A stretch of 55,380 bases of DNA from Candidatus Gastranaerophilales bacterium (GCA_944323135.1 CALURI010000014.1:1-55380), one strand, 5' to 3'; positions 1 to 9,815 are shown, counted from the stretch's first letter. The notes: a model not told the origin generated them from the letters alone. Made by a program: numbers and translations.

Positions 1-90
1 ATCGCCAGCGGGAAACGGATAATCCGAGGCGTTCACCCACCTGCGAGACCACGCAGGCAACAAAATCACATCTGTATAGGGCTTTTTTAT
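1..90 (+). ncRNA. 3' end of a structured RNA, possibly 6S RNA
   Basis: The first 90 bases are far richer in GC than the rest of the window and carry no reading frame. They contain two short hairpins (CGGAT/ATCCG near 16-26 and CCTGCG/CGCAGG near 42-57) and end in a U-rich tract after TATAGGGC, like a transcript end. The string GTTCACCCACCTG recalls the 3' half of some bacterial 6S RNAs, but that is memory of a motif, not a search. The 5' part lies outside the window. tmRNA is unlikely because the conserved T-arm and CCA end are absent. Confidence 0.35.
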
Positions 91-118
91 TGCTTCTTTT
101 TCTATAATATGATACAAT
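90..118 (+). promoter_or_regulatory. Promoter of the TadZ/CpaE gene
   Basis: TTGCTT (90-95), 17 bases, then TACAAT (113-118). The ATG at 125 follows the -10 box by 6 bases, so transcription should start at or next to the start codon and the mRNA should be leaderless. A second TATAAT (103-108) has no -35 at suitable spacing. Confidence 0.55.
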
Positions 119-124
119 GGCAGT

Positions 125-1294
125 ATGAAACAGAGTATTCAGGCAATTATTATTTCGGATTTATCAAATACTGTAGAAGTTTTAAAACTGTATTTGCAAG
201 AATATGAGAAATTTTCCTTTTTAGCTTCTTGTTCTGATTTGAATAAAGCTTATAACGCTGTTAAAGAACTCGCGAAATCTCTTGTAATTGTTGATATTTC
301 GGATTTTCAGGAACAGCGATTGAATTTTATTTCTAAAATAACTTCTGAATTTCCTGAATGTAAAGTTATTGCGTTATCTGATAAACCTGATGTAGATCTT
401 GTTATAAGAACTATGAGAACAGGTGCATGTGATTTTATATCTATGCCTGTTATTAAAGAGGAATTTTTTAGCGTTCTTGAAAAAATTAGTGAAGATTTTG
501 CTGATAATAAGGTTAAAAAATCGAAATGTCGTGTAATTACCGTATATTCAAATAAAGGTGGCGTCGGGAAAACTTCTATAGCAACGAATTTAGCTTTAGA
601 ACTTGCAAAAATTACTAAAGAAAATGTAGCTCTTATTGATTTGAATTTCCAACTTGGTGATGTAACAACATTTTTGGATTTAAAACCTTCTTTTAATATT
701 TCTTATATGCTTCAAAATTTAGAAAAAATTAATGAAGATTTTCTTTTGTCTACTCTTGAAAAATATAAGGATACTTCTTTATATGTCCTTGCGGATCCGC
801 CGTATTTTAAGCAGGTTGATAATGTTTCATCTAAAGATATAACAAGGCTTTTTAGTATTTTAAGGGATACTTTTTCTTATGTTATTGTTGATACTGCTGG
901 TGGTTTTGATAACAAAGCTATGACTGCTTTAGAAAATTCAGATTTAATCTTTCTTGCTACAATTGTGAATTTACCTGCAATAAGAAATTGCCAGCGATGC
1001 CTTGAATTGTTTGATAAATTAGGATTTAGTGAAGATAAGGTTCAGGTTTTAATAAACAGATATATGGAAAATGATGAAATAAATGCTGAAGATGTTGAAG
1101 AAGTTTTAGGTAAAAATTTATATTGGAAAATTCCGAACAATTACTTTACTATGATGTCAGCAATAAATAAAGGTGTTCCAGTATCTTATGTTAATTCAGA
1201 TTCTAATGTTGCTTTAAGTTTTAAAAATCTTGCGTTGTTGGTTTCTGATAGTGTATATCGTCAAAAGTTTACGAAAAAAATTGGAAAGGTATAG
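125..1294 (+). CDS. TadZ/CpaE-like ParA-family ATPase
   Basis: This 389-aa protein joins a receiver-like N-terminal domain (about residues 5-120) to a MinD/ParA ATPase domain (about 138-370). The deviant Walker A motif is YSNKGGVGKTS near residue 140, and the switch Asp lies in VIVDTAGG near 255. The architecture matches TadZ/CpaE, which localises Flp/Tad pilus assembly machinery in other bacteria. The next gene is a CpaF/TadA-like ATPase 4 bases downstream, which supports this call. No TadB, TadC, RcpA or pilin gene is visible next to it. The gene has no Shine-Dalgarno and is predicted to be leaderless. Confidence 0.75.
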   Translation: MKQSIQAIIISDLSNTVEVLKLYLQEYEKFSFLASCSDLNKAYNAVKELAKSLVIVDISDFQEQRLNFISKITSEFPECKVIALSDKPDVDLVIRTMRTGACDFISMPVIKEEFFSVLEKISEDFADNKVKKSKCRVITVYSNKGGVGKTSIATNLALELAKITKENVALIDLNFQLGDVTTFLDLKPSFNISYMLQNLEKINEDFLLSTLEKYKDTSLYVLADPPYFKQVDNVSSKDITRLFSILRDTFSYVIVDTAGGFDNKAMTALENSDLIFLATIVNLPAIRNCQRCLELFDKLGFSEDKVQVLINRYMENDEINAEDVEEVLGKNLYWKIPNNYFTMMSAINKGVPVSYVNSDSNVALSFKNLALLVSDSVYRQKFTKKIGKV

Positions 1295-1298
1295 TAAA

Positions 1299-2687
1299 TT
1301 GTTAGAGAAGGACAAATTAAGCAGCAGATTTATTAAAGTTGATGAAAATAATGTTGAAACTCAAAATAAACAACCAACAAGATTTATTTTAGAAAAATCG
1401 CAGGCGCTTCCTTTGCGATTGACACAAGTTGATAATAGTTTATCTGCAGATTCCGATATGCAGACAAATGAAGAAATACAAGATACTTCAGTTAATGATT
1501 TTTCTTTAGAGGAGATTGAAATTCGATTCAAAGAAGATTTAACAGAAAAAATAGATTCTATACCTGTTTGGTTTGATTATACTACTGAAAAGCAGCGTGA
1601 TTTAGTAAAGAGTTTTGTCGATAATAAGTTATCATCTGAGAATATTGTTATTGGCTCTGAAGAAAAAGATTCGCTTATTGAAAAGCTTTTTACATCTGTT
1701 ATTGGTTTTGGTCCTCTTGATTATTTTATTGCAAAAGATAATGTTGATGCAATTTTTGTTAACGGGATTAACAGTATTCATATTGAAATCGGCGGTAAGG
1801 TTTTGAATACGGAAATGTGCTTGAATGAAAAGCAGTTAAATTTTATACTTGGTAACATTTCTAATATGGGTGGGACTAAGTTTGATAATTCTAAAAATAT
1901 ATGGAATTTAAAACTAGATAACTTGTCTATAACTATTTTAATGCCGTCAATATCTAAATGCGGGGTAAATATTTCTATTAGAAAATTGATACCTTCTACT
2001 ATGAACTCTTTAATTGAAAAAAATATGATGACAAAAGAAATCTTTGATTTTCTTGTTTCTGCTATTGATTCTAAGAAAAACATCGTTATTTCCGGAGAAA
2101 TTAATTCCGGTAAGACAATGCTTGTTGATGCATTGATAAATTCAACATTATTAAATAAAAGAGTAGTTTTATTAGAAAAATTTTCTTCTATTTTGTCCTC
2201 CGGAAATATGTTAATGAAATTTATTTCAGATAGGTCATCTGAAGATTATTTTATGCTTACGTCTCATTTCTTAAAAATGGCTCCGGAGCATGTTATAGTT
2301 GATTTTAATTGTGCTTTACCTGAATTTTCTGAAATATCAGGAGGAATTTATACACTTAGAGCAGCTAATGTTGATTCTGCTATTTCAAAGCTTGTTGCAA
2401 GTTTTGCCAGTGAAGAACATTTATCAGATAAATATGCAAAGACAAAAGTATATTCAAACTATGATTATATTGTCCAGTTAAATAAGTGTTCCGATGGTAT
2501 TAATCGTGTAACTTCAATAGTTGAGCTCACTCCGGCAAGAACAGCAGCTTTATCCGTAAAAGTTGTTGCAAAATTTGTTGATGGTAATTATGTCAGTGAG
2601 ATTCCTCAGCCTTTGACTTCAATTAGAGCTGATTCTTTAATTTCTGAAGCAGGTTCTATGTCTGCCCGTTTTTCAGGCTTAAAATAA
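1299..2687 (+). CDS. Divergent CpaF/TadA-like secretion ATPase
   Basis: This gene resembles the CpaF/TadA type II/IV secretion ATPase, with the N-terminal domain recognisable as FGPLDYFIAKDN...VDAIFVNG and a Walker A GEINSGKTM near residue 270. I chose TTG at 1299 because AAAGG lies about 8 bases upstream and this frame starts just after the previous stop; an in-frame ATG at 1230 would overlap tadZ by 65 bases. Several active-site motifs of the family look lost: the Asp box TIED reads LLEK, the GEVRG Walker B region reads VDFNCA, and the TLHAN motif reads TLRAAN. It may be an inactive or regulatory partner. It ends about 90 bases before uvrB, which has its own promoter. Confidence 0.65.
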   Translation: MLEKDKLSSRFIKVDENNVETQNKQPTRFILEKSQALPLRLTQVDNSLSADSDMQTNEEIQDTSVNDFSLEEIEIRFKEDLTEKIDSIPVWFDYTTEKQRDLVKSFVDNKLSSENIVIGSEEKDSLIEKLFTSVIGFGPLDYFIAKDNVDAIFVNGINSIHIEIGGKVLNTEMCLNEKQLNFILGNISNMGGTKFDNSKNIWNLKLDNLSITILMPSISKCGVNISIRKLIPSTMNSLIEKNMMTKEIFDFLVSAIDSKKNIVISGEINSGKTMLVDALINSTLLNKRVVLLEKFSSILSSGNMLMKFISDRSSEDYFMLTSHFLKMAPEHVIVDFNCALPEFSEISGGIYTLRAANVDSAISKLVASFASEEHLSDKYAKTKVYSNYDYIVQLNKCSDGINRVTSIVELTPARTAALSVKVVAKFVDGNYVSEIPQPLTSIRADSLISEAGSMSARFSGLK

Positions 2688-2744
2688 ATATTTGTTGCGA
2701 ATTTATTGAATTAAAGATATATTTTAGGTTTATAAAAAAAATTT

Positions 2745-2772
2745 TTGCTACTGCATCTTCTTAATGTATAAT
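2745..2772 (+). promoter_or_regulatory. Promoter of uvrB, predicted leaderless
   Basis: TTGCTA (2745-2750), 16 bases, TATAAT (2767-2772). The ATG at 2779 follows after 6 bases (TTTATT), so the transcript should begin at the start codon. No Shine-Dalgarno lies upstream. Confidence 0.65.
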
Positions 2773-2778
2773 TTTATT

Positions 2779-4770
2779 ATGGAAAGTAAATTGTTTAGAA
2801 TTTCGTCAAAATATAAGCCTGCCGGCGATCAGCCAAAAGCTATAGAACAATTAGTAAAAGGGATTGAAGACGGCGATGATGCACAAACTCTTCTGGGGAT
2901 AACAGGTTCAGGAAAGACATTTACGATAGCTAATGTTATTGAACGTGTTCAAAAGCCTACATTGATTATTGCTCATAATAAAACTTTAGCGGCTCAGTTA
3001 TATAATGAATTTAAAGAATTATTTCCTGAAAATGCAGTTGAATATTTTATAAGTTATTATGATTATTATCAGCCTGAGGCTTATATTCCGAGAACTGATA
3101 CTTTTATAGAAAAATCAGCTTCGATTAATGAAGAAATTGACAGATTAAGACATAATGCAACACGATGTCTGTATGAACGTAATGATGTTATTATTGTAGC
3201 TTCTGTAAGTTGTATTTATGGTTTAGGGCTTCCTGAAAATTATTTTAAAGGATCTGTTGAACTTAATGTAGGTGATGAAATTGCCAGAGATGATTTCTTA
3301 AAGCATCTTGTAAGCGTGCAATATACAAGAAATGATCTTGTTCTTGAACGTTCAACTTTCCGTGCAAGAGGTGATATTGTCGAAATTATGCCTGCTTATG
3401 AAAAAATTGTTACAAGGGTATACTTTTTCGGAGATGAAATTGAAAAAATTGTCAGAATTGATAACGTAACCGGTGAAATACTTGATAGCCCGCAAAAAGT
3501 TGTAATTTATCCTGCAGTGCATTATCTTTCTTATGATGAGAATGTTGATGAAACAATTTCTTTAATCCGTGAAGAATTACAGCAAAGGCTTGTAGAACTT
3601 CATAATCAAAATAAGCTTGTCGAAGCTCAAAGACTTGAGCAGCGTGTTAAATATGATATAGAAATGATTAAAGAGATGGGTTATTGTTCAGGGATTGAAA
3701 ATTATTCAAGAATCATTGAACGCCGTCCGCCAGGTTCTGCGCCAGCAACACTTCTTGATTATTTTAGAGGCGATTTCTTAACTGTTATTGATGAATCTCA
3801 TGTAACACTTCCGCAGCTTAAAGGGATGTATCACGGCGATTCTTCAAGAAAAAATACATTGATTGAATATGGCTTTCGGCTTCCTTGTGCCCGTGATAAC
3901 AGGCCTCTTAAGAATGAAGAATTTTTTAAAAAAGTTCATCAAAAAATTTATATTTCAGCAACTCCTGCAGAATTTGAGCGTAAAACATCATCTCAACTTG
4001 TTGAACAAATTATCCGTCCGACAGGACTTGTTGATCCGAAAATTTCTGTACGTCCTATAGATTCCCAGATTAATGATTTAAAAGAAGAGATTAAAAAACG
4101 TGCAGAAAAAGATGAACGTGTTTTAATTACAACATTAACAAAGCGTATGGCTGAAGATTTAACAGATTTCTTTATTCAAGAAGGAATAAAAGTAAGATAT
4201 TTACATAGCGAAATTCAATCTCTTGAGCGTGTCGAAATATTGAGAGATTTGCGCTTAGGAGAATTTGATGTCTTAATCGGCGTAAATCTGTTGAGGGAAG
4301 GCCTTGACATTCCTGAGGTTTCACTTGTAGCAATAATGGATGCAGATAAAGAAGGATTTTTACGCTCAGAAACAAGCTTAATTCAAACGATAGGACGTGC
4401 TGCTCGTAATGCGTGCGGAGAAGTTATAATGTATGCGGATAAAATCACTGAATCGATGGAAAAAGCTATATCAGAAACAGAAAGACGTCGTAAAATTCAA
4501 CTTGAATATAACAAAAAGTACGGCATAATTCCTCAAACTATTAAAAAGCCGATTGAAAACAACTTATTATCTCTTGTTGCAAGTTATAGGGATTTGGAAG
4601 ATATTGTTGCGGAAGAAATGGTTGATATGGGTATTGATAAGAAAGATTTGCCTAAACTTATTGACAAACTTGAAAAAGATATGCATAAAGCCGCAAAAAT
4701 CCTTGATTTTGAACGTGCAGCAGAAATTCGTGACAAACTGAAAAAAATGCGTGAAATGTTGAATAATTAA
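2779..4770 (+). CDS. uvrB: Excinuclease ABC subunit B
   Basis: UvrB is the damage-verifying helicase-like subunit of nucleotide excision repair; it receives DNA from UvrA and recruits UvrC. The protein is 663 aa, the normal family length. Visible motifs are Walker A GITGSGKT, the beta-hairpin region [13 protein letters not shown], the DESH box, the helicase motif VI region QTIGRAARN, and a C-terminal UVR motif ([15 protein letters not shown]) that contacts UvrC. I start it at 2779 (MESKLFRI), not at the in-frame ATG at 2764, because that ATG overlaps the -10 box. The stop overlaps the convergent gene below by 4 bases. uvrA and uvrC are not in the window. Confidence 0.97.
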   Translation: MESKLFRISSKYKPAGDQPKAIEQLVKGIEDGDDAQTLLGITGSGKTFTIANVIERVQKPTLIIAHNKTLAAQLYNEFKELFPENAVEYFISYYDYYQPEAYIPRTDTFIEKSASINEEIDRLRHNATRCLYERNDVIIVASVSCIYGLGLPENYFKGSVELNVGDEIARDDFLKHLVSVQYTRNDLVLERSTFRARGDIVEIMPAYEKIVTRVYFFGDEIEKIVRIDNVTGEILDSPQKVVIYPAVHYLSYDENVDETISLIREELQQRLVELHNQNKLVEAQRLEQRVKYDIEMIKEMGYCSGIENYSRIIERRPPGSAPATLLDYFRGDFLTVIDESHVTLPQLKGMYHGDSSRKNTLIEYGFRLPCARDNRPLKNEEFFKKVHQKIYISATPAEFERKTSSQLVEQIIRPTGLVDPKISVRPIDSQINDLKEEIKKRAEKDERVLITTLTKRMAEDLTDFFIQEGIKVRYLHSEIQSLERVEILRDLRLGEFDVLIGVNLLREGLDIPEVSLVAIMDADKEGFLRSETSLIQTIGRAARNACGEVIMYADKITESMEKAISETERRRKIQLEYNKKYGIIPQTIKKPIENNLLSLVASYRDLEDIVAEEMVDMGIDKKDLPKLIDKLEKDMHKAAKILDFERAAEIRDKLKKMREMLNN

Positions 4771-5492
4771 ATTATTTTGTCAGAATTTTCTTTAACTGCT
4801 ATTGTTTCATAAGCGACTTGAGCAAGATAATGTCCGCACATTGCCAGATTAAATACAAGACACATACTCCAATAAAATGTAGCAATCGGATGCGGAATGC
4901 CAAAGAATACCCATACTATATAATTTACAGGTATAATAAGAATTGCATTTGCAATTAATATTTGCGGAATCATAAATAATACCGCTATAAGTATGTCCAT
5001 ACTGGAATCTGAAATTGCTTTCAGATTGTATGCGTCTACTATTTTGAATGTCCTTGCATAGCAAAGATAACCTGTTAATATTATTGAACCAAAAACACAC
5101 CAAATTATTGTTTTAAATACTAATAATGTATTTAATTCGATTATATAATTTTCAATAAAATTGCAAATAAAATATGCTAATGTACAGTTAATTGCAATGG
5201 ATGGCCCTAAAGCCACTGAGCCTTTTATCCCTGACCAAAAAATAGCAAAAATATTATAAGATGGTAATACAGAATCTTTACCATTACGTACATTAGTTGT
5301 ACATTCGATTAAAAAACCGAAAAGAAGAAGGAATGTTATTATACTTACAGCCCAAAATGCGGAAAGCCCGTTTTTATCTGCATTTGAATATAAAATTGTA
5401 CACAAAAAGACAGGTATTGCAAATATAAAATATTTGGTTAAAGCCCCGTGATCTTGAATAGCTTCTTCAAATGCGTCTTTAATAGATGCCAT
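4767..5492 (-). CDS. Polytopic membrane protein of unknown function
   Basis: This is a 241-aa protein with about five to six hydrophobic segments (near residues 20-38, 45-63, 90-115, 125-145, 165-190, 200-225) and no signal peptide. The start is supported by a GAGGGA Shine-Dalgarno eight bases upstream. It resembles DUF4013-type membrane proteins in general layout only; I do not recognise the family with certainty. It is transcribed convergently with uvrB and overlaps its stop codon. A TATAAG-like -10 lies shortly upstream, so it is probably monocistronic. Confidence 0.6.
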   Translation of the reverse strand: MASIKDAFEEAIQDHGALTKYFIFAIPVFLCTILYSNADKNGLSAFWAVSIITFLLLFGFLIECTTNVRNGKDSVLPSYNIFAIFWSGIKGSVALGPSIAINCTLAYFICNFIENYIIELNTLLVFKTIIWCVFGSIILTGYLCYARTFKIVDAYNLKAISDSSMDILIAVLFMIPQILIANAILIIPVNYIVWVFFGIPHPIATFYWSMCLVFNLAMCGHYLAQVAYETIAVKENSDKII

Positions 5493-5559
5493 AATTTACT
5501 TCCCTCTCTATCTCTTATATATTTCAATATATCATGTTGTATTTAGAAAAACAATATTT

Positions 5560-6633
5560 TTATGGTATTACAATTGTAAATTTACTTCCTTTTTTAATTT
5601 CGCTTTCTATAAAAATTTCTCCTTTGTGTAATTTCACAAATTCTTTAGTTATTGCAAGCCCCAAACCTGTTGAATTATTTTGAATTTCTCCTGTTTGCTC
5701 ATACTTTTTAAATATCTTTTTGAAATCTTTTTTTGCAATGCCAATACCGTTATCTTTCACATACAATTCTGTTTTCCCTTCTTTTGTACGTTTGCATGTA
5801 AGTTCTATAGTTCCATTTTCTTCAGTGTATTTTATTGCATTACTTAAAAGATTTAAAAGTATTTGTTGAAATTTTTGGTAATCAGCTATAATTTTGAAGT
5901 TTTTAATATTTGTTGAAAACTTAAGTTTTTTTTGTATTAAAAGCGGTTGTATAATATTGATTACCTCTTTTATGCAAGGTAATGTCTCAAATTTCTGTAA
6001 ATTAAGTTTTAAAACTTTTGCTTCTATTTTAGATATATCTAATATTTCATTAACCATTTCTAAAAGTCTTAGGGCTGATATTTTTATATCATTTATGTAT
6101 TCTTTCTGTTTATCTGTTAATTTCCCTGTAAATTCTCCGGATAAAATTTCTGAAAATCCGAGTATTGCATTTATTGGCGTCCTTAATTCGTGAGATATGT
6201 TTGATATAAATTCTGTTCTTTTGATATCTTTTTTATTGATTTTTAAATAACCTTCCCGGAGTTCTTGTATTTGCATTTTTGCGATATCTGACATTTCATA
6301 ATCTTTTATAATATCGGATATTATTGTGGAACAAGTTTTGAATATTTTTTTGTCATTAATATCAAAAGAATCGCCCGTTATTATTATTTCTCCGTACGTT
6401 ACATTTTTGAAATTTAATTTTTCTTTGAGAATTTTTTTATTTTTCGGGGGTAAGTCTGCATATTTTGCATTATAAATATATTCCGGTTTATTGGCATTAT
6501 TATAAATTATGTATCCGCTGTCAAATTCTATAATTTGGCTTAACACATTAAATATATCTTCTTTAAAATTTTTAGAAGGTTTTATATTATAGAATTTAGT
6601 TAATTTTTCAAAAGCATCTTCAAAACGGTTCAA
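5560..6633 (-). CDS. Soluble histidine kinase, orphan
   Basis: This is a 357-aa sensor kinase with no membrane segment. A GAF-like N-terminal region (about 1-110) and a short linker helix precede a HisKA domain with the phospho-acceptor His in ISHELRTPINAILGF (near 146). A HATPase domain follows, with N box NLLSNAIKY, G1 DNGIGIA and G2 GLGLAITK. It probably senses a cytoplasmic signal. It is the last gene of a tight operon, 3 bases after hpt, and no response regulator is adjacent, so its partner is unknown. All the ATP-binding motifs look intact. Confidence 0.85.
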   Translation of the reverse strand: MNRFEDAFEKLTKFYNIKPSKNFKEDIFNVLSQIIEFDSGYIIYNNANKPEYIYNAKYADLPPKNKKILKEKLNFKNVTYGEIIITGDSFDINDKKIFKTCSTIISDIIKDYEMSDIAKMQIQELREGYLKINKKDIKRTEFISNISHELRTPINAILGFSEILSGEFTGKLTDKQKEYINDIKISALRLLEMVNEILDISKIEAKVLKLNLQKFETLPCIKEVINIIQPLLIQKKLKFSTNIKNFKIIADYQKFQQILLNLLSNAIKYTEENGTIELTCKRTKEGKTELYVKDNGIGIAKKDFKKIFKKYEQTGEIQNNSTGLGLAITKEFVKLHKGEIFIESEIKKGSKFTIVIP

Positions 6634-6636
6634 ATC

Positions 6637-7176
6637 TTACTCCAAGTCCGATTTATCAATATAGCCGATATATTTTAGGTTTCTGTAAAAACCATCGTAG
6701 TCCAGTCCATATCCGATTAAAAATTTGTCATCCACTTCAAAGCCGTAATAATCTGGATCAACATCTGTTAATCGTGTAACTTTTTTATCAAGAAGTGAAC
6801 AAAATTTTGTTGATTTTGTATGAAAATTACAGTTGATAAAATCGAGTAAAAATTTTGCGGTTAAGCCTGTATCAACAATGTCTTCTATTATTAAAACATT
6901 TTTTTCGTTCAAATCAGGTAATGCAATATTTACTGCATTAACTTTTCCGGATGTGGATGTTCCTCCGTTGTAGCTTGAAAGTCTTATAAATTCCAATTTT
7001 AAAGGCATTTTAAGATGTTTTACAAGATCAGCTGCAAACATTACAGCACCTTTTAGAACACATACAGCTATGACTTCTTCTTCCCCGTATAATTTGTTTA
7101 ATTCATTGCCAATTTCTTTTATTCTTTCTTGTATCTGATTTTCATCAAATAATATTTTTAACTTATTTATATCCAT
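6637..7176 (-). CDS. hpt: Hypoxanthine phosphoribosyltransferase
   Basis: The enzyme salvages hypoxanthine or guanine with PRPP to form IMP or GMP. The 179-aa length is typical. The PRPP-binding motif VLIIEDIVDTGLTA lies near residue 92, and the N-terminal loop VCVLKGAVMFAADL is present. It sits 3 bases after tilS, with a good AAGAGG Shine-Dalgarno inside the end of tilS. The tilS-hpt pairing is common across bacteria (often followed by ftsH, which is absent here). Confidence 0.95.
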   Translation of the reverse strand: MDINKLKILFDENQIQERIKEIGNELNKLYGEEEVIAVCVLKGAVMFAADLVKHLKMPLKLEFIRLSSYNGGTSTSGKVNAVNIALPDLNEKNVLIIEDIVDTGLTAKFLLDFINCNFHTKSTKFCSLLDKKVTRLTDVDPDYYGFEVDDKFLIGYGLDYDGFYRNLKYIGYIDKSDLE

Positions 7177-7179
7177 AAC

Positions 7180-8445
7180 CTAACCTCTTTTTAATGTTAA
7201 CACATGTGTCGGTGCATTTACAACTTTTATTTTTTCACTGATTCCTAAGCCTGGAGCCCAGAGTATTTCATTATTTTGGCATAAAAATACTAGTTTGTCT
7301 TTTTCGTGAGCGGGAATTTTTTTCTCATTAAGATATTTTTTTAGTTTTTGACTTCCAATAAGTCCGAGCGGTTGAATTTTATCTCCATTTTCCCTGTGTC
7401 TTAGGATAAAATCAATGTTTTCAGTATTTATATAGGCTTTAAAATCTTTATCACTAGGATATTTTGATAATTGACCGCTAAAGGGTTCTATTGAAAATTC
7501 ATAATCTTCAAATTTGTATTTCCCGCATTTTTTTATTTGAATTTGGGTATTTTTTTTCTCTTCTTTAGTGATAACTTCTGCTTTTGAAGTATTTACAAAT
7601 AACCAGAGATTCTCGCTTAATGAAAACTTTTTCCCTGATTTTGAGTTTTTATTTTGTTCTATAAATTTTTGTATATTCTCAATTTTTTTTCTGTCGTATT
7701 CAATATTATTTTCAGCAAGTATTTTATAAATAAGTCTTTTTTGTTCATTTGGTGATGATTCTATAATATTTTTAGGAAGATAAGAATTTATAAGATTATT
7801 ATCTTCAGCTGCAAGTTCAGAAAGTGAATTAAGTGCTTGAGTTACTTTTGGGTTAATCTCTTGTAAAATCGGAAGTATTTCTAGTCTAATCAAATTTCTT
7901 TTATATTTGGAATTAAAATTTGAGCTGTCAATATTGGGTGAAAGATTATTTTTTTTGATATATTCTTCTATTTCACATCTTTTGGTTTTTAAAAGTGGTC
8001 TGTAAAAAATATCACGATGTTCGCTAATTCCTTGTAGACCAATTGTGCCTGTACCTTTTATAATCCTGTATAGTACAGTCTCTGCGTTATCGTCAAAATT
8101 GTGTGCCGTAAATACAACTTCAGAATTGAATTTTTTTGCACATCTTCTAAAAAATTCATATCTGGCTTCTCTGGCAGCAGTTTCAGTCTTTTCAACTGAA
8201 TCTGGTAAAATTTCTGAATAGTACGGAATGTTTCGTGTTTTTGCAAAATTCTCACAATTTTGAGCATCACTATTACTTTCACTACCGCGCCAATTATGGT
8301 TTAAGTGGACAGCAACAATATTTTTATTAAGTTTATAAAGAATATCTAAAAGGCACATTGAATCATAACCGCCTGAAAATGCAATGATAAATGTGCCTGA
8401 TAAACTATATTTTTCTATAAATTTTTCAATTCTGTTACTAATCAA
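7180..8445 (-). CDS. tilS: tRNA(Ile)-lysidine synthase
   Basis: TilS modifies the wobble C of tRNA-Ile(CAU) to lysidine so that it reads AUA, an essential step that matters in this AT-rich genome. The protein is 421 aa. The PP-loop SGGYDSM lies near residue 25; this family usually has SGGxDS, so it is intact. A C-terminal TilS domain follows (about 330-415). The start codon is TTG at 8445, placed directly after the stop of the upstream gene, with AGAGG 5 bases ahead. Confidence 0.93.
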   Translation of the reverse strand: MISNRIEKFIEKYSLSGTFIIAFSGGYDSMCLLDILYKLNKNIVAVHLNHNWRGSESNSDAQNCENFAKTRNIPYYSEILPDSVEKTETAAREARYEFFRRCAKKFNSEVVFTAHNFDDNAETVLYRIIKGTGTIGLQGISEHRDIFYRPLLKTKRCEIEEYIKKNNLSPNIDSSNFNSKYKRNLIRLEILPILQEINPKVTQALNSLSELAAEDNNLINSYLPKNIIESSPNEQKRLIYKILAENNIEYDRKKIENIQKFIEQNKNSKSGKKFSLSENLWLFVNTSKAEVITKEEKKNTQIQIKKCGKYKFEDYEFSIEPFSGQLSKYPSDKDFKAYINTENIDFILRHRENGDKIQPLGLIGSQKLKKYLNEKKIPAHEKDKLVFLCQNNEILWAPGLGISEKIKVVNAPTHVLTLKRG

Positions 8446-9810
8446 TTAAGCCTCTTGGAATTTTTTCACTCCTTCTTTAATCTCAACAGCATCAACTCCA
8501 AGTTGTTCCAAAGCCTTCATCGCAAGAGAATCAGGCTCTGTTGTCAAAGCTAAAAGCATATGTGCCGATTCAATTTTTTCTTTATTATCTTTTTTCGCAA
8601 GTACCCAAGCTGTTTCCAGAACTCGTTTTGCTCGTTTGGTAAAAATAATCTCTCTATCATAATATTCATTACCAAAACCTATCATGTTTTCAACAATTGC
8701 TCTAGCATCTTTCATTGTAATTTCTAATTCAGCAAGAACTTGTCCGCCAATACCTGTGCCTTCGCCAATAATTCCGAGAAGAAACATCTCTGTCCCGACA
8801 ATATTACGTCCTAATCGTCTTGCTTCTTCTTTAGCAAGCCTTAGAATTGTTAAAGTTTCAGGCATTTGCTTTTCAATAGGTTTGATAATACTATGTGCAA
8901 GATCATTATCCTGAATTTTTAATTCTTTTAATATTTCGTATGCAATCCCTCGTTTTGTTTTTAAAAGCCCCAGAACAATGTGTTCCGGTAAAACAACTGA
9001 AGATCCGAGTTCTTTTGCTGTTTGTAACGCAATATTCATTGTTGTAAATGCATTTGGCGTAAAGATAATTTGACGGCCTTCATACTCTGCTTGTCTTGAT
9101 TGTATTTTTGCAAGTTTTTCTTCAAAATTTTCACTTGTAACACCATATTTAGCAAATATTTTAGTAAGTTCAGAGTCCTTATCTTCAAGAATTGAAGAAA
9201 TTATCTGCTCAGTACCAAGTATTTCATAATTAGATGTTGATAATTTAGCTACGGCACGTTCAAAAACTTGTTCTGATTCTTTACTGTTAAAGATGTTATC
9301 TGTTTCTTTTGCTTTATTTTCTTCATTAGATTTATCTTCATCTATTTCTGGATGATAAAGACGTTTTATTTTTTTTTGTACAAGTTTTTCAAGAAGTGTT
9401 TTTGATTTATAGATATCAAAATTTAAATCTTCAAGAATTCTTACATTATTTGATTTTTTTTCTGAAATTACGGAAAGGAATAGATGTTCATATAAAATTG
9501 TTTGGTGCCCTGATTTGTTTGCTAAATCGAGAGTCTTTTTCAAAATTTCTTTATATTCATTATCAAACGGCAGGTTTGCCGGTTGAATATTTGTGCTAAC
9601 AGCTAAAGGTATATATTTTTTTATTTCTTCCTCAAGTTTTTCATGAGTAATGTCATAAGATTTAAATATTTTAAGTGAAATACCTTTTGCTTCATCAAAA
9701 AGTGCAAGCAATAGATGCTCCGGAGCTACTTTTGCTGCTCCGGTATCTTTTGCAAGCTTTTGTGATGCACTTACTACATTTATTGCTTTTTCCGTAAATC
9801 TTTCAAACAA
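8446..9810 (-). CDS. Clp N-domain repeat protein without AAA+ motor
   Basis: This 454-aa protein is built almost entirely from Clp N-terminal repeats. I count six half-repeats, i.e. three Clp N-domains, marked by EHLLLALF (near 31), EHLFLSVI (near 107), a TEQIISSIL segment (near 200), EHIVLGLL (near 275), TEMFLLGII (near 343) and AHMLLALT (near 420). Full ClpC/ClpA has one such domain followed by two AAA+ modules. Here there is no Walker A or B at all, and the frame ends naturally without a downstream ATPase. A likely role is adaptor or substrate-holding factor for a Clp protease, by analogy with plant ClpT and the N-domain of ClpC; this is inference. It starts at TTG with GAGGAA upstream and abuts tilS. 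Confidence 0.85.
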   Translation of the reverse strand: MFERFTEKAINVVSASQKLAKDTGAAKVAPEHLLLALFDEAKGISLKIFKSYDITHEKLEEEIKKYIPLAVSTNIQPANLPFDNEYKEILKKTLDLANKSGHQTILYEHLFLSVISEKKSNNVRILEDLNFDIYKSKTLLEKLVQKKIKRLYHPEIDEDKSNEENKAKETDNIFNSKESEQVFERAVAKLSTSNYEILGTEQIISSILEDKDSELTKIFAKYGVTSENFEEKLAKIQSRQAEYEGRQIIFTPNAFTTMNIALQTAKELGSSVVLPEHIVLGLLKTKRGIAYEILKELKIQDNDLAHSIIKPIEKQMPETLTILRLAKEEARRLGRNIVGTEMFLLGIIGEGTGIGGQVLAELEITMKDARAIVENMIGFGNEYYDREIIFTKRAKRVLETAWVLAKKDNKEKIESAHMLLALTTEPDSLAMKALEQLGVDAVEIKEGVKKFQEA

Positions 9811-9815
9811 AATTT

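Noticed and set aside
1-90. tmRNA or RNase P RNA
   Set aside because: The tmRNA T-arm/CCA end and the RNase P core motifs are absent in the visible part.
8684-8914. 76-aa plus-strand ORF opposite the Clp N-repeat gene
   Set aside because: It is a shadow of the real minus-strand gene, with no start site and an unnatural composition.
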